This document shows positions 43,458-54,570 of a DNA stretch of 64,000 nucleotides, one piece after another. The notes under the pieces are model-generated. The model saw nothing but the letters and a program-made list of their open reading frames with translations. It had not been told where the DNA came from and made no database searches. The number at the start of each line of letters is the position of its first letter. The first letter of the stretch is position 1. Both the position numbers and the translations under genes were made by a program. Source of the DNA: Mycogone perniciosa (lineage: Eukaryota; Ascomycota; Sordariomycetes; Hypocreales; Hypocreaceae); NCBI GenBank assembly GCA_025331125.1, contig JAOALB010000010.1, forward strand, positions 26,715 to 90,714, read 5' to 3'.

Positions 43458-45092
43458 CCGTTCACTTACCTGCTGTCTGGGCAAGCAGTAACACCGGAAA
43501 CAGCAAATATCAAGGCCGTGGGTTGACATGGAGGGTGTCAAGACAACTAAGCCCAGGCTGCCTTGCTTGACAGCGATACAACATCGTCGTACAGCTTGGT
43601 AGCTCAGGGGAGGCTTGGGTTACCTGGGATTGACGCTGTCGCTTGTTTTTGCAACCAAAACATGGCTGCGTTCAATACCGGTCCAAGACACTTTCATCTC
43701 CTTGAACGTGCAACTTTTGACGTGACTCGCTAATCGTCGGGCTTGTCACTTGGTCAGTTGAAATCAAGGCATGGTGTAGCAGTTCAGTGAGCAAATCGTG
43801 ATCATATGGCCTCAGTACGGTCAGACAGTTGGTATGGTGGCAACTGCATCTCGGCTAGCAAGTGGGAAATAGGTTACAGAGGGTTATTATGTATGGATGT
43901 GTTATAACAATGACTACGTTATATGCCAATGGTCTGGAAACATGGAGCAGAATGTGTGATGATTGAAAATGAGTGCCTTGCGCCTTACAACTGAGGACAT
44001 GCGTATCAAGTCAACGAACGGGCGCCATGCCATCTGGTATTCAAGGATCATAGCCAGCCAACACAAAAGCGTGTCCTTCGTATTCCTTGATGGGATAACG
44101 GGGTACCTCGTGTATCTTGGATGTAACGAGCACTCGGGCTTTTCTCCCCTCATGCTACATAGTATGTTAACGAAAGTTCAGTCTTCTGGTGGGGCAACCC
44201 TCACCTTGGATGATGCAACGTAGCTCCTTTGCATACTCGTACGTGCCAGGAATAATTCATAATGTATATCTACTACGTCACTTATAACCCCAATGACAAC
44301 ATCAGTTGCATTGGAAGCAAGGTGTAATTGACCGGATAGGACTCGGTAACACTTTCGATAATACTACGAGGTTGGGAGAATTCCCTTTCGTTGCAAAATA
44401 TGGCCACTAGGCCCCATGGCTAGCATCAGTACATTACAATGGCACCAGGAAGTTCTCGGTGTAGACGACACAGGCTTTCTCATCATTGAGAAGCCGTAAA
44501 GGATATCAAGAACAAAAGTGGTCTCTTAGTTCTGTCTCTTGCAGTACGAAGTACGGAGTAGGCAGGCAAGCAATTAGTTAGGTACCTTCGTAGAATTATG
44601 CGACACACCAGGAGTTCCACCTTATTTCGTACAAACTCCATATCTGTTTAACCTGCTCCGTATTACTCCAGGTCCTATTACTCGTACTCGTAGAATGGTT
44701 TGCTCTCTTCTGGGGTGGGGCCACTCCATCCGATTCTCGGCCAGCGCCTTTTTTCTTCTTATTTTCAATTAGTCAAAGTGCTCCGGATGGCCCTCGTCAA
44801 TGACTCCATCACTCATACTCCGTACTATTGCTATTGACACACACCTTTGGCGACATTGGTTACGAGGCACAGAGTATGATTACATGTGCTTTTTTTCGGT
44901 CCGGCATCAGTTAATAGCAGTGGAAGCTCCCAGTTCTATTCTTCGCCTCCCAACACCAAAGTGAACAGTTGGATGATTCAGCATGTCCATTACCTCCACT
45001 AGTCTCGGGCCTGCCCTCTGCTAACAGGAACCACAGTCTCAACGAGCAATAGAATCAATCACAAACCGTCCACCAGCATTTCTGTTCCAATT
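43458..45092. other. 1.6-kb intergenic region EMG1-cystathionine gamma-synthase
   Basis: Holds the EMG1 3' end and the met-7-like promoter. Small overlapping frames at 43914-44223 on both strands have no domain. GTACGAAGTACGGAGTA lies near 44553 and ATACTCCGTACTAT near 44816. A GTAGCTCAGGGG string at 43600 is a tRNA A-box look-alike without a B box at the right spacing. Confidence 0.5.
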
Positions 45093-47093
45093 ATGTCCAC
45101 ATTTATGCTAGGCGAGTCAATACCCCCTGACACTGCTCATGTGAGTCAAGCCATTCCACTTCCCTTGGTGGTGCTTAAGGACCCAGCGTCGTCTTGTGAG
45201 ATAGAATCTAACCGTTGACGTCTATGGCAAACACAGGCTGTCAGCGTATCGCTGCCTACCTGGCAGGCAAATGTTGGCTATGAGGAGGGCCAAGACTGGG
45301 TCCTTAGTCGCATGGTCACAGGTTACCCTCGGTGAGTCGAGGTCTCAACCCATCTCATCCTCGTCCTCCACTGCTCGAGGTCGCCCAAGCTCATCCAAGT
45401 TGATAGTTTCTTCATTCATAAGAGCATCGATGCATTTGCTCAAGATTTTGCCACAGTCCATGGCCATCCAGGCCAGAAGGTCATGCTATTTCCTACGGCT
45501 GGGGCTGCCAGGCGATGCCTCGACTTTATGCGCCAGCGTGCAGCCCCAGAAACCTCCGCTCACTTTGCAGTAACTGATCTCGCTCTGGACTCCTCCAAGG
45601 ACCTTTCCTCGTTGCTTAAGCAGTTATCACCGACCATATCCGGTGTGCTTTTTCCACAGGAGGCTTTCCCGCTAGCAAAGCAGTACTGGCAGCACACTGG
45701 CGACGGTATCTCGAGCCGGCGCGCTGAGTTTTGTCATAGCCTCTTCAAACAGGGCTTACTCACTCCGATCACCGGAAAGCAGCCTCTTTGTAAAGCTACC
45801 CCTAAGCCCTTTCGTGGCCCTAAGCGGTACCTGCGGCCTGAATCCATTGGTGGCACCAACGGCACCCAAGCTGGGCCTGGTCCCAAAGCTTCTTCATCCA
45901 TTGAGGGCTCTGAAGAGTCCCGCGAGAGTTCCCGCTTCTTGGAGGAGCGCTTCGGCCGCAATTTAGACCTATCCCTGGTAGAGCGGGCAAAATCGGCCAT
46001 CCGCCGACGAATTGCCGGGTCTCTTGTTGTCGACGTTGATCTAAGCAATGGATTATCGCCGTCTCAAACAACTGCCGATTCCAACAGCCGGGGAATAGAT
46101 GCCCTTGGCGAAGAACATGTGTATCTATTCCCCGCGGGCATGAATGCCATATTCAGCGCACACCGTGCTCTTCTGGCTGCTCTGGGCCCCCGTAAAAGCA
46201 TCAATTTCGGCTTCCCCTACGTCGACACGCTGAAAATCCTCCAAAAGTTCGGGCCTGGGTGCGTATTCTATGGTCATGCGTCAGAAGCGGACCTGGATGA
46301 CCTTGAGGGGCTCTTAAGGGACGGGCGGCGATTCCTCGCGCTTTTCTGTGAATTTCCCGGAAACCCGCTCCTCGCATGTCCCAACCTGAAACGCATTCGC
46401 AGGTTGGCAGATGAGTTTGACTTTGCTGTCGTCATCGACGAAACAATAGGTACTTTTGCGAATATCAACGTCCTCCAACTTGCCGACGTCGTTGTTAGCA
46501 GCCTGACTAAAATTTTCTCCGGGGATTCCAACGTCATGGGCGGATGCGCGGTTCTGAATCCCGAAAGTAAATATTACGACTCGCTACAGCGGGTTATGGA
46601 GGAAGATATTTACGAGGACACATATTGGCCTGAGGACGTCGTCTTTATGGAGAGGAACAGCCGGGATTTCTCCACCAGAGTGAAGCGCATTAACGCCAAC
46701 GCCGAGGCAATCTGCCATATTTTGCATGGCCATGCTCTCGTCAAAAGTCTATACTATCCCAAGCACAACCCTTCAAGGCCCAACTATGAATTGTGTCGTC
46801 GTCCTGGCGGCGGCTACGGCGGCCTACTCTCTGTCGTGTTTACACACGAGCATCATGCCCAGGCTTTCTATGACAGTCTTGAAACTGCTAAGGGGCCTAG
46901 CCTGGGCACCAACTTCACGCTCTGCTCGCCCTACGTCCTGCTGGCGCATTATCAAGAGCTACCATGGGCAGCACAGTTTGGCATAGAGGCACATCTTGTA
47001 CGTGTCAGCGTGGGTCTGGAGGAGACGGAAGAACTTGAGAAGACGTTCCGAAAAGCCCTAGAGGCAGCAGAAGCAGCACCAGTAGTAGTGTGA
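45093..47093 (+). CDS. met-7: Cystathionine gamma-synthase
   Basis: PLP enzyme of transsulfuration that makes cystathionine from cysteine and an activated homoserine (Neurospora met-7, yeast STR2). Three exons (45093-45140, 45237-45331, 45407-47093) give 609 residues. Intron 2 joins MVTGYPR to FFIHKSI, the conserved YPRFFIH. The fungal enzyme has a long N-terminal half (YEEGQDWVLSRMVTGYPR, LFPTAGAARRCLDFM) before the Cys/Met-metabolism PLP fold: YLFPAGMNAIFSAHRALL, CEFPGNPLLACPNLKRI, VVIDETIGTF and VVSSLTKIFSGDSNVMGG with the PLP lysine (about residue 415). The C-terminus has SLGTNFTLCSPYVLLAH and RVSVGLEETEEL. All PLP-site motifs are intact. Confidence 0.94.
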
Positions 47094-47510
47094 CGACGAC
47101 CACTTGGTCAGTAAAGTTGGGATATGGGCTCACCTTGAAAGGCCCAGACAGTGTACCAAGTCGTGACAATAAATAAATAAACCCGCCATAAGCGCCACTT
47201 ATGCTATAAAAGGATGCACACACAATATCGTAGCCATTATATTTGGTTGATGATCCCCCACCAAGCATGCCTCTATGTCCAGGTCAGCTAAGTAGTATTT
47301 TTTTTTCTTGAGGATTATTAGGCATGTGTTTGGGGTTTATATGAAAGAATAGGCTCCAGTCACGCCAAACAGTGTACACCACTGCATTTTGTCACTGATA
47401 CTTTAGATCGGAGGGATAAACGAGTATCCCGCAGCCAACATGTCCATGGATGGTCCACAAGGGTGTGCTCTTACAAAATGTCTATGGGCTCCTCGGCTCT
47501 CTTGTCCTTC
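47094..47510. other. Convergent 3' regions met-7 / SPX-RING
   Basis: 417 bp between stop codons; a T9 tract near 47298. No gene supported. Confidence 0.5.
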
Positions 47511-49217
47511 TCACATCATAACACATTCGTGGTGAGTGTAGTCAGGGCCGAAATCCTCTATCCCACGCTCAATTTCATTTGCACGCTGCTTTTCCTTGAC
47601 TTCTTTCGCAAAATACTTTCTCATAAACTTCTCCAGCTCATGGTCAAGATTTACTGCCAGCGGTTGGTTGGTCTTGATTCTGAACTTGGTGCTGACGAGA
47701 GTCTACTCACCTGCCGAAGCTTTCATGACCACATCGGCTCTACACAATGGGCAATGCTTCTCATGTCGGCGCTGGATCTTGATGACACAGCGTATACAGA
47801 AGATATGCTGGCAATCCAAGCGAATAGGCCGGTATGCGACTGAATAGCACACGGGACACAGATAGTCGTTAAGCTGGGGCACCACCGAGACCAACTCCTG
47901 TGACATTCGAGCACATATGCCCTTGGCGACATGGCCAGATAGAAGTCTCCTGGAGTTGATTGCAGTTGGGAAGACTTGCGAGACGCCTAGAGATGTTCGT
48001 TTGTCGAATTCTAAACACACAGTTAGCTAACGTCAGGGCGATGGGGTATGCGGGCTCTTGCTCTTCAATATTTTCGAGACAGCGAGCTTGTTGAGCTCTT
48101 GGAATTGGAGATATTTCAGAAGACTGAGATTAACTCTAAGAAACCTCGAGAAAGCCAGTCGACTTTCCGGGAGCTTAAATGTGGTGGCTAGATGCTGCCT
48201 CTCGACTTCATTTTGGAACCACTGTAGCTGTTTGAGAGCTTTCTGACTGGAACGAGCCCCGTGATCATGCTCGTGAGTTGCGAAGAATACTTCGGCGTCC
48301 AAGTACAACTCGAATATGTGCCTCCAGCGGCCTAAGTCACTTTTCGAGAATCGACTTGGTCGTGATACTTGGGACACCTCTTTCCCAAGTTCCACTATTT
48401 CCTCTGTCATATGCTTTTGTTCCTCGGCTTGAAGAGCATCCAGGTTATTTACGTCACTCTGAAGCATGACAAAGAATTCCCCATCAAATACCAGTGGCAC
48501 TTCGACCGTCTCATAGCTGCCCCGATCGATGACACCTTGTCCCGTAGCACTAGCAGCGCATCTTACGCCATGGCTCGCCTTGGCGCATTGGATATCTGTG
48601 GGTTCAGCCTGGGGTTCGATGTGAATCACTGGGTGCTCTTGGGTAAGCTCTGCTGTGACCTTCTCAAAGAAGCGACGCGATGTTGGGGTGAGGGAAGCAT
48701 CGACAGCAACACCGTCCTCGAGATGGACATACAAAGTAAGTTTTGGTTGAAAGAGATTCGAGTCGGATGAGGCTGATGAGATACCGTAGATCAGTAACCA
48801 TTCTAGGATGCCTAGCTTACCATCGCAGGTGTTTTTCATAACAAGGGACAGAGAAACCCAAGAAGCTATCACATACTGTTGAGTTTATACTGGAGAGTGA
48901 CGGGCGAGTCGATACTTGGGTTGAGGAGCGCCCGTAGAGTCTCGGGATCAAGGCCCAGATTCCGGAGCTCTTGCTGGACTTTCTTCAGACATTTTTTCAG
49001 TTGCCCGTAGGGGATCGCTTGATCGATCCAATGGCCGGGGAAGCCTGAGAGAAGTGTAAGTGACTGCTGGGTAATAAGGTACGAAGTGCAAGGCTGAAGG
49101 GTGAAGGTGGGTAGGGTAGGGTGCACGTATGCTATCAGCCAGCCACGCAACCGTGCATGGGATAGCGTTTGTACCTTGACTGGCCAGGGATGCCTTGAAA
49201 TCATGAGCAAACTTCAT
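47511..49217 (-). CDS. SPX-RING E3 ubiquitin ligase-like protein with C-terminal CaaX-like box
   Basis: N-terminal SPX domain plus a RING finger, the architecture of plant NLA; SPX domains sense inositol pyrophosphates and phosphate status. Five exons (49217-49175, 49044-48877, 48772-48062, 48010-47711, 47653-47511) give 454 residues. SPX pieces: MKFAHDFKASLASQGFPGHWIDQAIPYGQLKKCLKKVQQEL at the start, and later LKQLQWFQNEVERQHLATTFKLPESRLAFSRFLRVNLSLLKYLQFQELNKLAVSKILKKFDKRTSLG, the basic KxxKK-like end of SPX. RING: CPVCYSVAYRPIRLDCQHIFCIRCVIKIQRRHEKHCPLCR, a full C3HC4 set. The protein ends ECVMM, a possible prenylation signal. Intron 3 (48061-48011, 51 nt) begins with GC, not GT; a GT donor there would hit an in-frame stop. 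Ubiquitin ligase activity is inferred from the RING. Confidence 0.9.
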
Positions 49218-50027
49218 CGCAACAGTTCTTTATTGCGTGACGGAACAGAACTAATCTCATGAGAAGATCCCATAGGAGGAAATGCAGTATTTACAGATAG
49301 TACTAAAATATTTTAGCCTGTAGTTCCTACCTGTACTTACATGTACTACAGCACCACCTTATTACCAGTATAATTAAGACTACTAGTACCCCGTACTTCG
49401 TACTACTTGGTAGTAGTACCCATCATTAAGTACCCGTGAGCTTGAGACTGGGGGGAAGTCGACTAAGGCCTTAGTCGGGCAGAAAAAGCCGGGATAGGCA
49501 TAAAACTCTGGGATACCTGTTTTATTGAACAGTGAAGAGAAAATTGAAAGCCCAGAAAAGTAGTGGGGTTCCTCTCAAGTATCTTTCTACTTAATTCTAT
49601 ATATATAGGTACTTAAAAGTTAACTGTCCCCGACTTTCTTAGCCTAAGGTATTTTTTTTAACAAAAAACCTGGTGCTCCCTGGATAGGTACACCTAAGGC
49701 ATAACTCTTGCTATCCATGGTAACCCGTAATAAATATACCTTAGATGGTATTAATGACGCCTAATACTGCGTACTCCGTGGTAGATCGAGTACTTATGTG
49801 GATAGGTATAAAGTATCAAGTTATACCGTGGAGTTTTGAGGCTTTGGAACTCTGGTTAAAGAAGATTGGTCATTGATCGCTTGCCAGCCTACCGTACATG
49901 GTATGCTTAAGAAAACTAAACTTAATAAAAAGTTTTTTCTCATTAACATCTTTGCCACCTATAAAGTGACAGTCTTTATCGAAGGGGAAGAATAGAGTAC
50001 GCTTGCCTATTCGTGGAACCGCTCATC
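49218..50027. promoter_or_regulatory. Divergent promoter region SPX-RING / JJJ1
   Basis: 810 bp, AT-rich at 49230-49380 and 49580-50000. Holds CCGTACTTCGTACTAC (about 49390), an 18-bp palindrome at 49460-49477 and GCGTACTCCGT (about 49770). No gene. Confidence 0.5.
49460..49477. repeat. 18-bp perfect palindrome CGACTAAGGCCTTAGTCG
   Basis: Self-complementary over 18 bases and of a different sequence from the GTAC-type family. It lies 243 bp upstream of the SPX-RING ATG and 551 bp upstream of JJJ1, so it could be a dimer-protein site; that is inference. Confidence 0.85.
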
Positions 50028-51799
50028 ATGGGAGCTCAACAGTCTTCAGCCGAAGATCCGCGAAAGGACACAACTGGTGGAAGCACCAAGACATGCTATT
50101 ATGAGCTCCTTGGTGTTGAACGCCTTGCCACCGACGACGAGTAAGTGGCATCAATACTCACATATATTTATAATCCGTCTGATGTCCGCGTAAATTCCTG
50201 ACTCCTCTAGGATTAAGAAGGCCTATCGGCGAAAAGCACTTGAACTGCACCCGGATCGCAATATCAACGACGTCGAAACAGCCACGAAAAAGTTTGCAGA
50301 AGTCCAAGCAGCCTACGACGTTATTTCTAATCCCCAGGAAAGGGCTTGGTACGACTCTCACCGCGATACTATTCTCAGTGGTCGGGACTGTTCCAGTGAG
50401 GGTGTCGAGCCCACAACCTTTCGCAATGTCCGTCTCACGACCACCGAAGAGATATTAGGCCTCATTCGCAAGTTCAATGCCACGATACTCTTCAATGATG
50501 AGCCCACGGGTTTCTTTGGGATCTCCAGGGAGACGTTTGAGCATCTGGCTCTCGAAGAGGAAGCGGCCGCTGATTTCGAAAACATCGATTATCCAGGCTT
50601 TCCGACATTTGGCTCTTCAAATGATAACTATGAGACCGTAGTGAGAGCATTTTATAACGCATGGACTGGCTTCACCACCAAGAAGTCTTTTTCGTGGAAA
50701 GACAAGTACCGTCTTGCGGATGCTCCTGATCGTCGAGTTCGACGGTTGATGGAAAAGGAGAACAAGAAGATTCGGGATGATGCTGCTCGAGAATTTAACG
50801 ATGTTGTTAGATTTCTTGTTTCCTTTGTTCGCAAGCGGGATCCTCGTTACCTTCCCAATATGCAGACTGATGCCGACAGGCAAAAGTCACTCCGTGACGC
50901 TGCGGCTGCCCAAGCTGCACGATCCCGAGCGGCAAATCGAGAAAAGTATAACTCGTATGAGATTCCGGCGTGGGCACGCTCTAGGGAAGATGACTCGGAG
51001 CAGGATCAATTCTCCAAGTCAGAAGAGGAGTCGGAGGTTGAGATTCTTGAGTGCGTGGTCTGTAACAAAACCTTCAAAAGTGACAAGCAGCTCGAGGCGC
51101 ACGAGCGTAGCAAGAAGCATGTCAAGGCTCTCCAGCAGCTCCGCCATCAAATGAGGAAGGAGGGTGTCGATTTTGACCTAGACACTGTGACCCCAGACTC
51201 TGCTGGGGAGCAAGCCGAAGATCATTGTAGGGATGTTACAACATCACCGTCTAAAGGGCGCCAGATGGAGAGTCAAGGAGGCACAACGCCAATACTAACA
51301 AGAACCCCTCCCGACAACGGAATGCCCGGGGGCTCCAAGGGAACTCAAGCGGAACGAGGAGATTCCGTTGGTGGTTCTTGGGAGGGGAGCGATGGAGAAG
51401 AATATGCGCCGAGAAGCGTCGTGGAGATTCAGTTATCCTCCAGGGTCGCAGGGGAATCGGCCATCGAATATGGACCCTTTCATGGCGCGGACGATCTACT
51501 CAACACAACACGAGGACTGTCTATTGGAGATTCAGGGCCACAAGTGAAGGTTGGCAAGGCCAAGGCGAAGAGGCAAAAAAAGGCTGCTCTTCAGGCGATG
51601 GATGGCGAGGTATGGCTATGTCGCGAAAAGGTATAATTCAACATCGTGTACTAACTGGTGGTAGAAGGATCATCGTTGCTCTGTCTGTGGAACTGCATTT
51701 GCATCGAGGACGAAGTTGTTTACTCACATCCGGGAGGAAGATCATGCCGCACATATTCCCAAGAGTGGTGTCAGCATCGACGGAAAGAAGAAGAGATAA
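50028..51799 (+). CDS. JJJ1: JJJ1 (DNAJC21), J protein of late 60S maturation
   Basis: Cytosolic Hsp40 that works with Hsp70 and Rei1 to release and recycle Arx1 from pre-60S particles. Exons 50028-50140, 50211-51609 and 51665-51799 give 548 residues. The J domain is at residues about 22-88 (CYYELLGVERLATDDEIKKAYRRKALELHPDRN), with the HPD motif. Next is the Jjj1 zuotin-like region (YPGFPTFGSSNDNYETVVRAFYNAWTGF, KSFSWKDKYRLADAPDRRVRRLMEKENKKIRDDAAREFNDVVRFL). Two C2H2 fingers follow: CVVCNKTFKSDKQLEAHERSKKH and, in the last exon, CSVCGTAFASRTKLFTHIREEDH. The last exon is needed for the second finger. A one-exon reading would end early at REKV and lose it. Confidence 0.95.
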
Positions 51800-51997
51800 C
51801 CACACCAACTTTGTGGCATCGTTGTGGGTTCAGTCTCGCCACATGTCGCTCATATTCACACCAATCGAGGATAATGTGAATGGCGAAATATTTACCCCTG
51901 ACGGTGCATTGAACATTATCTACCCAAACGCCACTCCCTATCGGGGACCTTTATTGCCAACCCCCCCACAGCTTTGGATAGCTAATTGGTGATCTAA

Positions 51998-53571
51998 TTA
52001 CGTCGCCAGTACTGTATCGCCATCATCGTCACTCAACAGCTCAACTTCATCAATCGCACTCTCTCTGCCCTCACCAGCACCATGGAGCATAGGATCATGA
52101 TCTGCTACATGAATAATGGCCTTCCCCTGGACATGCTTCACACACCGTCGCCACTCGATCCAGTCGTCCTCTGTTTGGATGAGGAACCCAATGAGCATAC
52201 TAGGATCCATTTCTCGAACGTGGAGTCGACGCAACCGAGACGTGTGACACGAGTCGATCTCTCCATCTGTATATTCAGTTGGGTCTAGGCGATAAGGGAT
52301 AGCTTTCCTGGTGTAGTGGGGGTCGAGGTAAAACAGGAAGTTGCCTTGGGCGCCAACGAAGTAGTGGGATGAAGAGGGACGGCCACTGCATGATGCATAT
52401 ATTAGTTTTCACCTCGATCATGCCATGCGGGTTGCCCAACGTACCCAGCAATGCCAACTGATTGCGGCATCTGGAGCGACGCAATGAGCGCTTCCCAGTA
52501 AACTGGTGTTACTTTGTCAATACCTAGGCGTGTCCCCACCAAGATAAGTGTTGGATGGAACTTTTCTCCATTCGGCTTTGCAATCTTCATAAAACTATCC
52601 TCGTAAACATCCTGGCCGTCGCCGGTTGAGTAGACCCGAAGGGAGGGTTCTTGCGAGTTTGTGAGGGCCCTGCGGTTCTCATGTCAGCCAGATGGACTGT
52701 ATCAGTTGCGACGCTTGGGTTGAGAATTCTACTTACTGGATGCAGCGGGCAGTAGCAGATGGACCAAACCACTCCCCTGGATATTTGCCACAGGCTGCAG
52801 AGCCGTGTCCGACGAAGTTGTGGATTGAATATTGGGCTTTGGGATCGTCGGCAAATATACTGATGAGTCGGCGCTCTTCCTGCTGAAGCTTACCTCGACG
52901 CCAATCTATTTTCAACAGTCAGCGATGGTCAAGGCAGCCGTCCGAGATGGTAGGACGGATAAGGAGGCAAACGCACCTCTGCCTAGACGTAATATGCCCA
53001 TGGTGTTGGCAAGAAGGCTCTGGCCGGAGCGTATCATGCAGCCCCAACCACTGTCGGATGAGAAGCCGGTCTGCTCTGTTACCAGTTGGCTCTTTATCCT
53101 CATCGTCAGGGACAGTGCGGAAGTAGCTCTGGGGTCACTGGATTTTGGTATTGGGTCGAAGTCAGATCTATATGACATCCAAAATCTGGAGGTGAAATCA
53201 TCTAGAAAACCCGGTGGCCATCCTCCCTCTTGGTTCGGCTCGTCGTAAGCCAGTGAAGAAGAAAAACTACTCGGGTTTGATTCGGGCGGCGTTTCCGGCG
53301 CATTCACTGGGGGTGTCGGTATGGACTTGGTCTGTTCGTGTGCAGGCTGTGTATGCGTCGCTCTTGGGCCGAGTTGGGATGGATCTCTGACATCGCTCGT
53401 GTCGGCGTTCGCACCTCCGACCTTGGGCCCTCTGGTATCACTCAACCTGTAGGAACAGCCCAGACACCATACCGGTTGGTCGGTGCTCGCATCATTGGAA
53501 GGCTCAGGGTCCCAGAAAATCTGTACAATTCGTCTGTATCTTCCAAAGTCGACGTTGGCCATAGACTCCAT
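51998..53571 (-). CDS. ATG4: ATG4, Atg8-processing cysteine protease
   Basis: C54 peptidase that cleaves the Atg8 C-terminus and later removes Atg8 from lipid. Four exons (53571-52977, 52905-52737, 52669-52445, 52385-51998) give 458 residues. The catalytic cysteine is in SDSGWGCMIRSGQSLLAN. The regulatory-loop region is SVGIAGGRPSSSHYFVGAQG, joined across intron 3. The catalytic Asp-x-His is LDPHYTRKAIPYR. C-terminal LIGFLIQTEDDWIEWR is also typical. A disordered insert (about residues 50-125, Pro/Thr/Ser-rich) lies before FLDDFTSRFWMSYRSDFDPIP. All catalytic residues are present. It is convergent with JJJ1 (198 bp between stops) and divergent from SQS1. Confidence 0.97.
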
Positions 53572-54570
53572 GTTACGTTGCTACGGGCAGTGATACCCTC
53601 GGTCAGTCTTAGGGAGTGACGACAACAGCACGTGGGGCGGGTGATCGTAATCTGTGACGGCCGCGCGCTGGTCGATGTCTGGTTTTTGAGTCAGATTATA
53701 GGGGAAGTGCTTGTAATAAACAGATAGCCACTGGTCTGTGATATGGGCGACGTATTCCTACTGCTAGGCTGGCATGGTATGGTGAACAAATAATGCAACA
53801 TACACATATATCTTAGGTAGTAGGAGATCGGGATGAGGATGAGCTGTAGCCTGCCAGTTGCTACCCCAGTACGCCATACGGTACCCCGTGACCTCACGTC
53901 ACGCGAGAACTGCGAACCGGCGCGTTCTTTCTATTAGTGCATCTTGACTGCAGTACCTACCTGTATGTACTTCGTACTTCGTGGGTGCCATCCATATATA
54001 GAGTAGCAGCAGTACCACATGTTCTTGGTAGGTACGGAGTACTATAGGTAATATTACTAGATACTTCATATATCAAAGTAGATAGGTAGTATAGTACATA
54101 TACACTACGAGCACTTTGTACCTTAGTAGTACGTATACAAATCTCCATCGGGATACTGATAAATACGGAATTAAAAGTCACCAACACAGAGGCAAGCATA
54201 TTTACCAAGTAATCACGGGTATGATCCGCCATCAGAGAACTTACGACCAAAGAAAACAGCCAATATAAAGATTCCCAAGCACTCGGAGAAAGAAAATTAC
54301 CACGTCTCGGTGATATGTAGGGTAATCCCCCACCAAAACGTTGCCGTGCCTTATCGATAAGTCTCACAAAGAAACTACGACTAGTACTATTACTAGATAG
54401 CCCGTACCCCCCTCAGGAAACACTGAAAATTCAACCGATAACAACACAACGAACCACAGAGTGATCGCATTACACACAAAATACACACCGACGGGCATGC
54501 AGCGAGACAGGAAGGACCTAGTTCGCAGTGCGATGTTGATCGCCAAGGAGTTGCGATAACGACATCCACC
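53572..54570. promoter_or_regulatory. Divergent promoter region ATG4 / SQS1
   Basis: About 1 kb between start codons. Contains GTATGTACTTCGTACTTCGTGG (from about 53962) and GGTACGGAGTACTATAGG (from about 54031), plus AT-rich DNA with TAG/TAC runs to 54140. Open frames on the minus strand (53957-54367 and 54393-54710) lack domains. Confidence 0.5.

Noticed and set aside
43594..43670. tRNA-like A box (GTAGCTCAGGGG)
   Set aside because: No proper B box at the right spacing and no pairing acceptor stem.
43914..44223. Frames of 79 (minus) and 86 (plus) codons between EMG1 and met-7
   Set aside because: They overlap on opposite strands and neither has a domain or supporting context.
45361..45406. 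Alternative acceptor at CTCGAG (45380) for met-7 intron 2
   Set aside because: It keeps the frame but inserts RSPKLIQVDS and breaks the conserved YPRFFIH; the acceptor at 45406 restores it exactly.
53957..54367. 136-codon minus frame between ATG4 and SQS1
   Set aside because: AT-rich, contains intergenic GTACTTCGTAC motifs, no domain.
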